A DNA stretch of 64,000 bases from Theobroma cacao. Taxonomy: Eukaryota > Streptophyta > Magnoliopsida > Malvales > Malvaceae. The position numbers and the translations under genes are program-made. Within the stretch, counting starts at the first letter, position 1. Every line of letters starts with the position of its first letter. Where the stretch lies: NCBI RefSeq assembly GCF_000208745.1, contig NC_030851.1:10768126-10832125 (forward strand), in the 5' to 3' direction. Under the pieces are notes generated by a model. It had not been told where the DNA came from. It searched no databases and saw only the letters and a program-made list of their open reading frames with translations. Positions 22,342 through 35,769 of this stretch are shown here, one piece after another.

Positions 22342-24464
22342 GTTTCTGTTCAAGTGACTGAAATTCTAGTATGTCTAGTATGTCAGAAATAGCAATTTTG
22401 GCACAATTACGGTATCAATTTTTTCCCCAACAGGATGTCCGATGAGTGTTGACTTCATGGAGGTATTGATCAATTTTAGAAGGTGCCAACCCTTGTTTAG
22501 AAATGAAATGTGGTAACTGAAAGACCTCTAGCAGTTGGAAACAAGCATCACAGAACCATACTACATCTAATCAATCTCTGTGTCTTTCATCTAACGAGTG
22601 CCAAGTGTATGCTTTTTTCTTAGGAGATGCACAAAGAGCCCATGTTTTGGTGGTCCTTTTGGGCAGGTTGGGACGGATTGTTGCTGTAGAGAGCATAATT
22701 GTACTCTTGCTCAGAAGGGTAATCACAGCCTTCCAGGCCATTTCAGCATTCTCTTCTCAAGCTCAACCTTTTTAAGAGGTAGGTGATTTTAGCTGTTATA
22801 AAAGGTTTACATTCTCATTCTACTCTGGTTTTTTGTAGCCCATAGGGCTGCAATGCTTCTCTTATGGATTTACTGAAATCAAGCGCAATGAAATCGAGGA
22901 CCTACATAGCTTGACCCTTTATGATTTTGGTTTCAATTTGGTGTCCCGACACTCAGCATCAAATGAAGAAAAATTTTAAAATTTGTTCTGACTATATTTT
23001 GAGCCCTGGCTACTGAGTTCTGACCAAAGAATCATAAATTTAGAATTAAATGGAACATTGATTAACTGCTCGCTTAGATGAATTTGGTTTATCAAAGTAA
23101 TGCAGACCCATCCTGATAAAAATTTGGTTTGGCAATTGGCATGACTTGAGTAAACTGTACATCCAGACTTACCGAAACCCAATCTACCCATGTTTCTTTT
23201 ATAGCCACAAAGCGATCAGCTTACCGATTACAAACAGGTTTGGTGAAGTGTCTTAGTTCCGCCAAATTGTTCATTCTGATTTTCCGAACCTGTTTAGCAG
23301 TAATGCTCAAATGCAAATATGCTTGCTTGATCTATACTATAGTGGTTAATTAACATGATCTCCATGTCCACGCTCCACAAGGTGGAAGCTGACGAGGAGG
23401 AGAAAAGAAGGCAACAAATTCTCAATCAACAAGAAGCTAAATATATTTCAAATTAGTGCACCACAACCGTGAAGATATTTATTTAGGTAGGATGGAGTAG
23501 TTACTGTATTTCACTCAGCTTAGGAGATAAGATCTCACAATGTACTGCATCAGTATGAATTATGTACAACCATTATGCTTCCGTTGTGATCCGCTTCACG
23601 TTTCCTTGTGATGAGATCTTAAATGGGAATCCTTCTTTGTCACGTATCAGAAAATGGGTACTCTCCCTCCCAGTTGATCCATTCTCTTTCCCTGGTTGGC
23701 AATCAAACAATATGCAAGCAAAGGTTCATCACGCCCTTGCTCGGCCGATTGGCTCCATTCCAAAATTAAGTAGCTGCTGTAGAAAATGAGAGGCCACCAA
23801 CCCGCGTGGATGGAAGATGCCACTTCCATCAATAAATCATGTCACATCATCTCCATTATGATGATATGGGAAACAAGTAATGTCTCTCTCTCTATCAACT
23901 GGCTCAAGAACATTTACCAACCAAGAAACTTGATAAGACCCATCACGGGATAAGCTAACTTTTTTTTAATATTATTCCACTTATATCTATGTAATAGGAT
24001 AACATATTATGGGCAGGCACAGGAACGTTTTAAACCAAGCAGGTACGCCATGATAGCGGATAAGCATATGATATAATGTACCATTTTGTCAGTAAAGTTT
24101 TAGTCTAGTGGATTATTTATCATCTTGGATTGAAAAGGAGATATTTAAATTTTACAATTAAAGCTTATCTTTCATTCTAACTAAAAATTAAAAACTTATC
24201 TTTTATTATATTTTCATTAAGTGATAAATCTGAAAAAAAAAAAAGAAGCAGGGTGAATAATTGCAAATAAATCTTCTAATTTACTTATACGTAGACAATT
24301 GACGTTGATTTACTCTGTTTTGCACATAGTGTAGTGCAATTTATGGAAGAAATCAAATTGGAATATCATATAAAGAACATTTTGATTTAGCATTACGAAG
24401 ACGCTAAGCTTGTGAGGAAATAAGCTTAAATAGCTCAAGTCTAGGGTCTTTGTAAAATTTATAT
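22342..24464. other. Intergenic, no gene recognised
   Basis: The first few hundred bases are the 3' flank of the PPR pseudogene. I find no conserved coding sequence, RNA gene or element ends in the remainder. Confidence 0.5.
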
Positions 24465-24926
24465 TTGAAAGGTAACAAATCCTTCTCACCTCTCAATCAA
24501 GTTGACTGCCAAATTAGCAAACAACAAAATTGGACAGTGATTTCATTGGCAGTAAACATGCTTGAAGAAAGATCAGAGGAGAGAGAGAGGAAAGATGAAG
24601 TAGACGGCAACGTATTAAAGGAAAGCGTGACCGATTTGGACTTGGAAGGCATGGTCTGGGGGGCAGCGAGCTATTTTGGCCCCTTCCCATATCTTAGCTG
24701 GAGGAGTCAAAAATTAACAGCGATAGCCGATAGGAGGATTGAATTAAAAACAAGCTCAAAGTTTTTGGAAGCTTCTCCGCAAGTGGCCCATAGCAGCCGC
24801 TACCGAATCCCACCACCATTGATTTTTATTTGCAGAACTCTAAGGGACAGGAGAACCCTTCTGGAATTTGGCCACCCCAATATTCAATATCCTGGCCCCC
24901 CAACAGCAACGTGCCAATCCTATTGA
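24465..24926 (+). CDS. Doubtful 153-residue ORF
   Basis: This is an uninterrupted ORF of 153 codons in an otherwise gene-free stretch, starting MKGNKSFSPLNQ. It has a highly charged segment (EERSEERERKDEVDG) and no domain I recognise. Base composition is higher in GC than the flanks. There is no signal peptide or membrane segment. It may be chance or a lineage-specific gene; I give it low weight. Confidence 0.15.
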   Translation: MKGNKSFSPLNQVDCQISKQQNWTVISLAVNMLEERSEERERKDEVDGNVLKESVTDLDLEGMVWGAASYFGPFPYLSWRSQKLTAIADRRIELKTSSKFLEASPQVAHSSRYRIPPPLIFICRTLRDRRTLLEFGHPNIQYPGPPTATCQSY

Positions 24927-25424
24927 AGAAACTACATCACACTAATGAGTGTTGGTAAAGTAACCTCATATCAAATTTAATTAGCAATTCCAAACCTGAA
25001 TCCTTTCAGTAGATACGTATTTCTTCAATGTGACAACTAGGATCTTTGAATGTAATGTGGTCTTGATTACTTTCAAAATCCAAGGCAGGAGCATAATGTC
25101 TCTTTTATTGATCGCCCATCAATACAAAAGGTCATCGAAATATTCCATAGGCAATTTTAAGCTCTGAATCAAGTTTGGCTGGCCACACTGTACAAGACAC
25201 ATATTCGTTGAATATGTTATCCAACGAGATCATTGATTTTAAAGCTCGAAACAGAAATCATACCATATCAGAACAAAAGGTGCACAGAACTCATAATTAC
25301 ATATATGATATTTCGCAGCACAGGAGATGCAACATCTCATAAGGTACTAGTACATCCGGCTGAATTTGTATAACTTTTGTCTTCTATACAAGTATAAAAT
25401 GGGAATGAAGCAGAGAAATACAGA

Positions 25425-26186
25425 TCAGAACAAAAGAAGACAGAGGATTATGCAACAGAAGAGGAAAAAACTTATTCTGCTGAGTGACTTATCGGCTTGC
25501 ATTACGTGCCTTCTGATCCTCGGACTAGTGCTCCCAGCAAGATTGTATGAATTTGGATAAGTATATAAATTTGTAATCGAGTTCCCAAATACCCTCGTGT
25601 ACACCATTTCACCAAACATTCGGGTCACTGGATCCAGTACATTGATCGTCATGCCACCAGGACTAAGAAGTGGTGAAGCTGGATAACTGCCATGTTGAGG
25701 GTAGGACATTTGTGGTTGATATGAATAGCCGCGGTGATGTAATTGCTGTGCAAACTGCGAACTATTGGTAGTGTTAGGAGTAGGAGCAAGAGGCCTCTTT
25801 GGTATGACTACATCAAATTGGGGAGTCTTGCCTCTTGATGCCTTAGTTGTCAGGCCCCTGCCATAAAGCGGCACCAGTGTGGTATGTGAGACTTCAGCTT
25901 TGCATACAGGACATTGCTGCTGTTTCTGCTCTTGGTTTTCAGTGGAAATGGTCTGAAAATGAAGCCATTTGTAAATGCAGGGCCAACAATATAGGTGACC
26001 ACATAGCGTGACCACTGGATCCTGCACAGAGTCTAGGCAGATGTTGCAGTCAAAACCACCTGAGGGATTATCATCAGAATCTGTGACTTGATGTGGAGAA
26101 CTCTTCCACTTTTGCAAGGAAGTTTTACCTTCTCCGCTTAAATGGTTATGAGCTACAGCTTCTTCGAAGTACTGCTCAATGGCCAT
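25425..26186 (-). CDS. RMA: RMA-type membrane RING E3 ubiquitin ligase
   Basis: The product is 253 residues from one coding exon. A C3HC4 RING lies at residues 47-95 (C47-x2-C50-x11-C62-x-H64-x2-C67-x2-C70, then C92-x2-C95) and a hydrophobic C-terminal anchor at about 238-253 ([16 protein letters not shown]). An N-terminal RING with a tail anchor is the RMA1/RMA2/RMA3 (RNF5-like) layout; known members sit in the ER membrane and ubiquitinate membrane cargo such as aquaporins. Between them is a Pro/Tyr-rich linker and a conserved [18 protein letters not shown] block. The start at 26184-26186 is preceded by a splice acceptor (TTACAG, exon from 26199), so the longer in-frame reading upstream is intronic. 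Which RMA paralogue it is cannot be decided. Confidence 0.92.
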   Translation of the reverse strand: MAIEQYFEEAVAHNHLSGEGKTSLQKWKSSPHQVTDSDDNPSGGFDCNICLDSVQDPVVTLCGHLYCWPCIYKWLHFQTISTENQEQKQQQCPVCKAEVSHTTLVPLYGRGLTTKASRGKTPQFDVVIPKRPLAPTPNTTNSSQFAQQLHHRGYSYQPQMSYPQHGSYPASPLLSPGGMTINVLDPVTRMFGEMVYTRVFGNSITNLYTYPNSYNLAGSTSPRIRRHVMQADKSLSRISFFLFCCIILCLLLF

Positions 26187-28365
26187 CTGCTGCCAAAATC
26201 TGTAATATAGATGCAAAAGATACCAGATTAGAATCATGAACATCTTCATTGCAACTGAAGTATTATACATCTAATGATCAGTTTACTCAAAGATCCTTAT
26301 CATGGACTAGCTTTCTAGCTACCAATGATTCTTTTCACAAAGTGTTAATCTACCTGACTGCAAAGGAGATTTATCTTGCAAAAACACTCCTGAAGGGATT
26401 AACAACAAAACAAAGACAGATCCCTTCCCAACTGCCCAAGTTAGTGGTTAATTAACACAAGTTCCATTGCTTCATCTTCAAGCAAAATTTAAGTCTAGTG
26501 TAGCCTCTTAAGATGTCTCCATATAGGTTTGCAGAAACTTAGAAGGCCTATATATTTTGGAAAATTGCTAAAACCTCCATTATTCAGTGGTTGAAACTTG
26601 AAAGTTCAACGAACCATAATTCCCAAATTTCCATGGCCGTCACAGAATGAAAAAACAAGGGAAAAGTCGTTAAACTATATCATCTTCAACTCTTCCCTCT
26701 CCTCTGTACTCAAAGACCCATTAAGGCCAGCAAATGGTATTGACTTCTCTTGTATATTCAGAAAGAGAGAACCGCAGCCGTTGGTTGGTGAGAACTGGTC
26801 TACCGCCTATTCAAAAATGGTGAAAAAAAATTCGACAAAAGCTACCATCAAAAACTTTATGCGCTCAACTACCTCTAACTACATGAATACTTATCTTCCA
26901 ATGGCGGGGCACCTAACCCAAATGCTATTATTATTATTAAGAACCTAAAACAAACATTTATTTCTTCAAAAGCACCGCAACTAACCTTATCATATCAAAT
27001 TGACAATCCAGAATGGATATCTCAACACAGAAAACATGCTACATCTTCTACATCATCAACACAGAAAACATGCTACATCTTCTACATCATCAACCATCTC
27101 AGATGTATTATGGTTGTGAAAATACTTTATGTGGTTTGAAGTCTCCAATCGAGGACCGCCTTCTAGAAGAAGAGGCGAAATTTGGCGTGCCTAAGAAAGA
27201 ATGATCTTGAGTTACTATTGTTACTATGGTTCTCCCAGAATCGTACTAATTCCCAACTAAACAAATTTCCTATAGACCAAAAAACATTTGATCAAAGCGA
27301 TACAATAAATACCAGTTAATTCAATCAAGTCAGAAACAAATCGTGAAAAGCTTTTGGTTTCTGCATATCTGCAGTCAGCAGAAATAATATTATTATTATC
27401 GATTACATGCAACCGAATTCCATCAAACCTTAAGATGATAAGGACTTCACCTTTCCCCTACTGGGGATTTACCAGCAATTTTAGCAAATTCTTTAAAGCA
27501 TGAAGCTAGATCCCGGAGTTTCTAAATTCTATATGACCCAACTTGGTACAGCAAGGCAAGAGAGAAGAGATAAGAAATTTGATAAAGATAAACACCCAAC
27601 TTCAGCTTTTTGCTACTTTCTGAACGGGGTGAGGATTTCAAAGAAACGTAAAATCAAAAACCGCTCAGCTCTCAAAGCCTTTAACTCCCAAAAATTAAAA
27701 CAAAAATATATTCTGTTTCTGCAGGTCACAAAGACTTAAAATTACCGAATTCTAGAAGAAAGAAAGAGATAGGCAAGAGAAGCAAGGCAGAAACATTTTT
27801 GAAGATTTAATCCCTTCCAAAGCTATGGAATTTGATGAAACAAACTAAGACACTAGAAAATCACCCTCAAGCTTCAACAGAAAATTATAATCTTCGCAAC
27901 TTGATTACGTAACAAGTGTCCAATAACAAAAAGAACAAAAATGACCAAAAACAGGAAGTGAAAGAAACAAACTTCAAAAGTTGAAAACGGTGAGCTTTGA
28001 AACAGAGACTTATGGGATATAAACATCCTCAATCCAAACTTCAAAGCATAATCTTACCCAGAGAAGAAAAAAGGAAAACAATATTTATACATAGATAGTT
28101 TGGATAACATACCAGCTAGTTGACAAGTCTCTTGTTCGTGAACTTGATAAACAGAGGAGCTTTTTTCTTCTGAATGGAGAATCTGGTAAACTCTTCAATG
28201 AAAAAAACCCAAAACAGAAGAGAGAAATATAAAGAAAAAGGAGTGATAGAGAAAGAATAAGATAAGGGATCAAATAAAGAAGGTTGAGTTGAGAAGGAAT
28301 AAGAGTTTTAGGCTTTAAGAAAATGCTAGAATGAAAAGAGAGTTTGGGGAGAACAGATGGGAGAA
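26187..28365 (-). other. 5' UTR and 1.9 kb leader intron of RMA gene
   Basis: On the minus strand a first, noncoding exon runs from about 28365 to 28113 and ends CTAGCTG|GTATG. The intron spans 28112-26200 and ends TTACAG. A 13-nt leader piece (26199-26187) precedes the ATG. The ORFs inside the intron show no conserved protein. First introns of plant leaders often raise expression; that is a general expectation, not shown here. Confidence 0.7.
27023..27090. repeat. Exact 34-bp tandem duplication
   Basis: Two identical 34-bp units (27023-27056 and 27057-27090), each starting CAACACAGAAAACATGC, lie in the RMA leader intron. Zero mismatches imply a recent slippage event. Confidence 0.9.
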
Positions 28366-28387
28366 CAGAGAAGCTATCCGGCTCTGC

Positions 28388-28395
28388 TTTATATA
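28388..28395 (-). promoter_or_regulatory. TATA box of RMA gene
   Basis: On the minus strand the sequence reads CTATATATAAAGCAG (28384-28398). It lies some 275 bp before the leader splice donor and predicts a transcription start near 28360-28365. Confidence 0.65.
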
Positions 28396-28520
28396 TAGAG
28401 ACAAATTGTAACACTTTAGTATAAAACAATGAGACGAAGAAGATAAACATTAAAAAAGTTATAAAAAGCTTTGCGATCGTCGCACGGTGACTATGATAGC
28501 TTCACGATTCCCGCTTTCTT

Positions 28521-28527
28521 ACGTGGC
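28521..28527. promoter_or_regulatory. ABRE/G-box-like site upstream of RMA
   Basis: TACGTGGCA contains ACGTGGC, the established abscisic-acid response core bound by ABF/AREB bZIP factors. It lies ~130 bp upstream of the RMA TATA box. A single copy is suggestive only. Confidence 0.4.
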
Positions 28528-28699
28528 ACCCTCCGCACTTCGCTCTTTATAAATTTTTTAATTATTTATTTTTGGGAAATGTTTTTTTTATTTTGTAAAT
28601 ATTTTACTCTTTATTTTTTTTATTTTCATAATAATAGAGATGGAAAATTGGCAGGTAGTTTCGCCTCAGCTAGATGTGTTTGCCATTTTTAAGGGCAAT

Positions 28700-31600
28700 T
28701 ATTATTGAATATGGATTGTGATTTTAACTAATTTTTAAATTTGGGAAGATGATGGTATAACTACAGGATTAGGACCCCAAATCTTCATAATCTTGTCCTA
28801 ATTAAATTTTTAGATGATTTAAATCAGACCTCGATGTTAATCTATTTGTTTCTACTAAAAATGGCTACATTTTTCATGTTTTTCTTTTAAACGGACAGAA
28901 TTTACACATTATCGACAGGCTTTACAAAAAAAAATATCGGTTGTTATCATGTATAAATTATGACAAAAAACACTATGATTATAATGAAGCATCGTACCAA
29001 TAAGTTTATATAGATAGTTTGCTAATCAATATCCGAATTATCCGACTATATTTGTATGAAATTATGATTGAAAACAATACAAAAATGAATTATAAAATTT
29101 AGATATAATCATGGTATTGCGCGTTAATCTAATTATAAAACGAAATAAAATAACTATTCTCAGTTGCATAAGATACACGTGGAAAGGAGGGCCCACATTG
29201 CCTCTAGAGGGAAGCTGATATTCTAATTTTAACTCTGACCCGACCTTTCGATAATCATTTGATTCAGTTGGCCCTTAATAAAGAGTATATAAATTAAAAA
29301 TTATTTTATTAAGAGTATGGTGTACCCTTAGTTGTCAAAGTTTAGTTGCTAGACTATTTTGATCCTTATAACATAATAAGATTCTTCTTAATTTTTACAA
29401 GTTTAACGTTATAACGAATTTTTGTCAATATTTCCGTTAGTCCTAATATTAACTTGTAACCAGTGACGCATGATAAATTCCAAAATTGCTTATTCTAAAT
29501 TTTATTATTTAATTTCCAAATTTAAAAATGTATATTATATTTAATAAAATAAAAAATTAAAAAAATAAATGAAGAGAAAAGGAAAAGTAACATAAACTTA
29601 CTTCAAATTATAAAATACTGAAATACAAAAATTTCATTTATTTATATCTCACATCATTTTTTCTCTAAACCTAGAAAACATATAATTATTTTCGATCTAT
29701 TTTCATTCCAATCTCTACTAAAACTACTATTAGCTTTTCCTCAACAATACCAAAACCCTAATCTTTAGATGCATTGCCTCTCTCTTACCATCACGAATCT
29801 CAAGTTTTTCACCCTAGCCACCCACTGTAGCAAGTCCCAAGCTTTAACTTCCTTTTCGTCCCCATGGAGGCCGGTTGCTCTTATAGCACCTTCGTCTCCC
29901 TACCCTCTCCATCCTTTCATCCGGTTTGTTAAGGTTATTTTTTTCATTTTTTAGAGGTGAAGGCATAGGAGCTTATGGAAGGAGTGAGAGGGTCAGGTTT
30001 CTTTATTTAGATTTAGAGAAAAAAAATTTAAATTTTACTTTTTAATAAGAGATCATGCATCAATCTATAAGTAGATTCAATCTTGTAGAGGTGGTGTTAA
30101 ATGACACTACTTAACTGTTAAAAAACTATACAAATATACTATTTATTTCGAATTTTATATAGTTAATGATATTAATGAACTTACTACTTTTTTTGCAATT
30201 TTATAAGAAGTGAGGTAAAAGACTCCAAATAATTATATTTAAATACTGCAAGATAATAAAAAGTTTCTTTCTACAATTTAAGATTTATTAAAAAAATCAA
30301 AACTTGAACTACTTTCCCTCCAAAAATTCAAGTCCAACCTTTGAGACTTGTAGTGATGCTTTTCTTCTCAATTCTTGACTGCACTTTTCACTATCTCAGA
30401 ACAACTCATCTAGTAATTTTCAATTTAAATTAAGTTTTTAAATACTTCATGTTTAAATTTTTTTGATAAATTTGATAATTTGATACTCAAACAGAATCTA
30501 GTTAATTGAAAATAATATTGCATATTAAATAATATCTTAAAATTATAAGTCTTTTTTTATTTATTTTATAAATATATTATTTAATTATTTGATTTTTGTA
30601 TTTAATTTTGGTTTGTATATGTTTATATTTAGTTTTGATCAATGAATAAAAATTTATCAAATTATTAGCTGTTGACACTACTTAAAAAAAAAATTTTGAA
30701 TTTATTCTTGTACCAATCAATGAGTTAAATACTCGAATATAATGAGAGGGTCAACTTACCTGAGTATAGGATTCAATTTTGACAAGCTTTTACGATGTGA
30801 TGGTGCTGAGGTAGTGGTAGTGAAGATTGAGGGAGCCACCCCACCTCAGTAATATCAAAATTGCAAGCGATTATTTATATAAATTGAGACTTAATTTTTG
30901 AATTAAAAATACATTTTTATTTGCTTATATTTCTTTTTCAATTTTATTTTTAAAAATATTGAGTGAGATTGTTATGATTTTTTGATATTGAATAGGGTAG
31001 TGATTAGAATGAAAATGTGATCCATTTGGTCTTTTTGTTGTTAGATCTTTATTTCTTTGGGGTCCATGTTATACTCATTTTTTTCTTTTTCTATGCAAGG
31101 TTTAGTTTTTCAAAGATTTTTTTCTTGAAAAAATTTATGAAAAATTATTTTGTGCTGGAAATTGATCATAGCTTTATTGGAAAAAGATAGCACAACAAAG
31201 AAAGAGATCAGATAATAGAAAAAAAAAATTGGGTATATGAATCAGAAAAGAAAAACAAATTAATATTTAAAGGATAAGTGGGCCAAAAATTGTGACCAGA
31301 TAGCGCAGCTATAGAAAAAAAATATGCCAAATGAATTAACATGTGTCGCTAGCTGGAAGTTACCGGAATTGATTACTTTTCAATTTTCTAGACAAAACAT
31401 TTTCTTTTCTACTTTCATAAGAACCAATTCATCAGCCAGAATTGGACTCGGAATTTTCCATAACTATGGCTTTCTAGATTTCGCCCGAATGCCTATCCTT
31501 GGAAAAATAATGTAGAAAATCATGAGAGGAAAGAAATGATAAAAGAAGGTTGATTTCTTCAACCACATTGAAAGTAAACACGTAATAGTACTCAAAAGGA

Positions 31601-33693
31601 AAATCAGTGTACCCAGATTTTCTAGAGGAATTGAATCTGTCGGCTTGACATATGAACATTGATATGTAATTAAAATGATATGGTTAATTAGTAATTAATA
31701 GTCCATAAATAAATCAGTTCACAGTTTGAGGATGATGAACTAGCATATATATAAAAGTAGAGGCAAATATCAACGTCTAATTAATTTACTTTATGTGGCC
31801 TTTGCTCATTCAGACTCATCCAGGCAATTTCTTATTTTTCTGGGATTATTCTCCATTAATTAGCCCTGTAAAAAAGGCTAACCTTCTAATTAATTAATGT
31901 GTAGTACTTTATATCTAATTATAGATGATGAATGGATCTCCTCATCCTAGATAAGTAGATAACCATCCACATCCGGTGCCCATGCACCATCAAAATTTTG
32001 TTTTTATTATTATTATTTTCTAATAAGGTAATTTTATTATTGTCATTTCTGGTCACTTTCAAAGTCGTTGTAACCAACAACAAATTATTCATGAAGCGTG
32101 AAACTGCACCATTTCCAAAATTTTCTACTTATTGCTAATTTACTCCTCATTTCTCTTAATAGTTTTATGGCAAACTCTGACTTTCTTTATTATCATTTAC
32201 TGTTTTTTTTTTTAATATAGTATGTATAAAATTTGTTTGTATTAATCTCTTATGATTTGAATTCTTTCTTTATGGAGTATTACTTGATATATCTCTCTCA
32301 TATAGCGCTCTTAACTTTGCACAAAGTTTTTGAGTTAAATTTCATTGATTATAATTTTTTTTTTTTGCGGAATTACCCTTAACTTGAAAAGAAATGATTA
32401 TAGTCGACAATAATAATAAAAAAATAAGAATGATTTGTCTTTGATTGTTTAAACGAAACATTAATTTGGGATATATAGTGAAAGAATATGCAAATATCAT
32501 AATATAATGTTTATGAGACCACAGTGAATCTTAAACAAGAAAAGGCAAATCAAGAGACAGTTTTCCCATTAATTACAGACATTCCCTTCGGTAGATAAAG
32601 GCAGCATCAGCTTCTACTTTGTATCGAGAATTTTCATAGTACTTTCCTACGTGCACGTTATTCATCCAAAAAAGGGGGAAAATGTAAGAAAAGATGGAGT
32701 CCTGAAGCAAGCTGTTTTTAGGTACAATATTAATGAATCACGGCAAGCAACAGGCACTCCTTTTTTTTCCCTTTTTTTCGTGTTTTAGGGGGAAAAGGAC
32801 AAATACTTGGCATTACTTTAACTTATATCATGTGCACTATACAACTTGATGAGCTTTAGATATGAGATACTGATCACATCAAAAATAGGACCTCAATTTG
32901 GCATTTTTCCCTCATTCTTACGTTATACTAGTAGTGAAAAGGGATCATCTTTTCATTTATAAAGACGGCCCCCTCCCCTTGGACTGCTTTCAACAGTCTA
33001 ATATTGCCAATTAAGGGTCACGAAAAACAGGTTGCCATCATAAGGAAAATATAAAATGGCAGCTAGCCAAATGAAAAGTTTAGGTGCAAAACCCACTATT
33101 AGTCTGCACTCAAACGTAACGTCTTTGTTTTGGTAATCGAATCAAATCCACCAGAATTTTGGCTCTAAATAAAATTTTATCTAAGAAAAGTAATTCATTG
33201 TGTTTCCTTTTTTTTTTTTTTGTCCTTATACCTAAAAGTTTTTTCTTTAGCTAAAAAGTATAACTCCCATGGGAGGAACCGAACACATGTAGGCTTCAAC
33301 ATGCCTAAAAATCAACACCATAAATTTAATTTGATTTCGTGATAAACATTACTTTTAGTAACTACCTTATGTTGAAGGGCACCAAATTTACCGATCAATT
33401 AGTTAATAAGAAATATTAATATTAGTATACATATTTTTTTTTCATTTCTCTCTAGTTTTATGATTCATGACTATTTTTCATAATACTTGTTTGTAATCGC
33501 ATGATGTTATGTTTATTTTATTGTAATGTTAATTTGATTCCGAAAAGAATTGTGCTAGAGGTAATCAACCTAGAAGGTGGGTAGCCTTTGTTATATCTGT
33601 TGGTAGGTAATCGGTAAGCCTCAAATCTGTTCCTGTCCGTTCCTTTCGTATCAGAGGAGATGCCAACCATCTTTTCACCAACACACACAAATA

Positions 33694-33733
<40 letters not shown>

Positions 33734-34121
33734 ATATTATAGTTTCATAGTATTTATATGAATGTATGTTTGTATATACGTTAATATAAGCTTAGTTTTT
33801 ATTTTTTTAATATATAAAAATGTTAAGTTTGCTAAATGTCATAATTTAGCCCTTAAGGAAGATTTTAAATCATATATATTAAACCCAAAACCAAGAATTA
33901 GAGAATCCGAAAGAAGGAATATGATTTCACATTACTAAAAGACCAGGAGAATAAAATTGTCTTTCCATAAGAAACAATGAACACAAGCTATGTATGCTAC
34001 CTTTTAAGAATCAAAATAATAAAAATAAATAAATAAATGAAAAGAGAGAAATCCAATTGTCAAGAGTCCAAAAGGCCGCAAATAAACCCATCACCTGTTT
34101 AATCTGAAGGTAGATTTCAAA
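28700..34121. other. Gene-poor AT-rich intergenic
   Basis: More than 5 kb without a recognisable gene. The ORFs are short and low-complexity. A dinucleotide microsatellite (AT)n with one interruption lies at about 33690-33732. No LTR, TIR pair or RNA gene was made out. Confidence 0.5.
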
Positions 34122-35215
34122 AAAAGATATTTTTAAAAATAACTCTTAAAGATAAGATATTTTCAAAAATAGCTCTCTTTATAATTTTAACTATTTTTAA
34201 TCAAATTGGATAAAATTACCCTTAATGAAATTATAAGCTATGATGTTACACACCATGTACAAAAATATGTTACACGTCATGATTAAGTTGTTACACGTCA
34301 TGTGCAAAAATATGTGACACACTATGGTTAGGTTATTACACACCATGTACAAAAACATGTGACACGTCATGTACAGAAATATGTGACACGCAATGATTAG
34401 GTTATTACACGTCATACTAAAAAAAATACTGTTGTTACATGCCAAGTACAAAAACATGTTACACGTCATAGTTAAAAAATGTTGTTACACGCCATATTAA
34501 AAAAAAAAACACTGTTATTACACATCATATTGAAAATATATTATTGTTACACGTCATATTCAAAAACATTGTTACACTTTAATGTCTAAAATGTTGTTGT
34601 TACTTACGAACCAAAACTTCAAATCCTCTCAACTCTCTTCATTTTTTTTGTTTTTTTGACAATTTGGCATCGATTAAAGTGTTTTTAATATATTTTCATA
34701 ATTCAAAACATAAATTTTCTTATCTAAAACACCTATTTCAACTAAAAAAAAAAAATTCTTTTGAAAACCTAGGTTTATAAATTTTAATTTTTTGAGTTTA
34801 TTGGTGTCTAGGTCCCGAATTAATTCAATTAAAAGTTATTTCAAATATCTATGATCATTTCTACCATTTTAGTTTTACCCAAAATACCTAAAAATCAAAT
34901 TTCTCAAATAGTTACCCACCTAAGCACATCAAAACTATTGCTTAGTAACTTGAAAGCGTAAGAAAGAGAAATCTGAAAATACAAGTGAGAGAAATCAAAA
35001 GCATAGCAGACGAATGTCAAAGAGAGAAATCGATAAAATTTGAGAGATTGGGATGGTGAGAGAGAGAAATTAGAAATACAAATGGAAAAAAATTGTGATG
35101 AATGATTTAATTTATTAAAAATAGTTTTAAGGACATTTCTATCAAGTCATGATTAAATATGATTAAAAATAATTAAATTTATTTTAATAATTATTTTTAA
35201 AATATCGTTATAAAA
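34122..35215. mobile_element. Possible MITE-like element with subrepeats
   Basis: The left edge (GATATTTTTAAAAATAA, about 34126) and the right edge read on the other strand (CGATATTTTAAAAATAA, ending about 35213) are inverted copies. They are followed inward on both sides by related AT-rich stretches containing ACTATTTTTAATCA/TTATTTTTAATCA and a 'CCTTAA' block. The interior holds an array of ACACGTCAT repeats (34240-34560) and a purine-rich GAGAGAAAT tract (34960-35080). No protein is encoded. AT-richness makes chance matches easier, so this is a moderate call. Confidence 0.4.
34240..34560. repeat. Array of GTTACACGTCATG-like units
   Basis: Roughly fifteen units of about 20-25 bp occur, of the form GTTACACGTCATGTACAAAAATAT, with variants ACACACCATG and ACACGCAATG. 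The minus-strand reading stays open for 90 codons because the unit lacks stops in that frame; that ORF (Met-Thr-Cys-Asn repeats) is a repeat artefact. Full copies contain ACGTCA, the TGACG bZIP core. Confidence 0.75.
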
Positions 35216-35769
35216 AAAATTATTCTTCATAATTTTCTCTTTTAAAAACCCTATAATACTGTAACGGTTGACTATTGGAAAAAGCTTATTAGTTAAATAA
35301 AATTTCTTTTCCCTATCTCTTTTGTAACTTGGCTGAGCAAATGAGCACGGTGGCAGAAAATAGTCAATGGCCTTTTTTTTAATCTTGGCTAAATGAAGTC
35401 AATGGATTCTGCATTAATTGCTGTAATTAACAGCACTTGAGACATTTTTAAGGTCATATACCATCTATTGCCATACCTATATGTAGGAAAAAATTTTGGT
35501 GTTGAATTTCGTTTGTTTTATATATATTGAGCAAGTTGGTTCATGGTTACTTGTAAAGAAACCATTTTTCAGTTAGAAGTAGTTCAAATTCTGCTGAATG
35601 ATGTCAATTGTCAAGTAGAAAATTTTATGTTTAAATACCAAAACAAAAAAAAGCAAAAACAGAATAATATGGGCGCCAGATTGAGTATTCCTTTGTTTAT
35701 CTGAAAATCTTCAGCCAATTGGTTCGTGTACCCATGCTGCTGGTCCTTGCAGACAGACTTCGAGGTATA

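Noticed and set aside
26220..26270. Longer N-terminus for the RMA protein (Met at 26268-26270)
   Set aside because: A splice acceptor (TTACAG) lies between it and the family-typical start at 26186, so it is intronic.
34197..34469. 90-codon Cys/Met-rich repeat protein on the minus strand
   Set aside because: It is the reading of a noncoding tandem repeat whose unit happens to lack stops.
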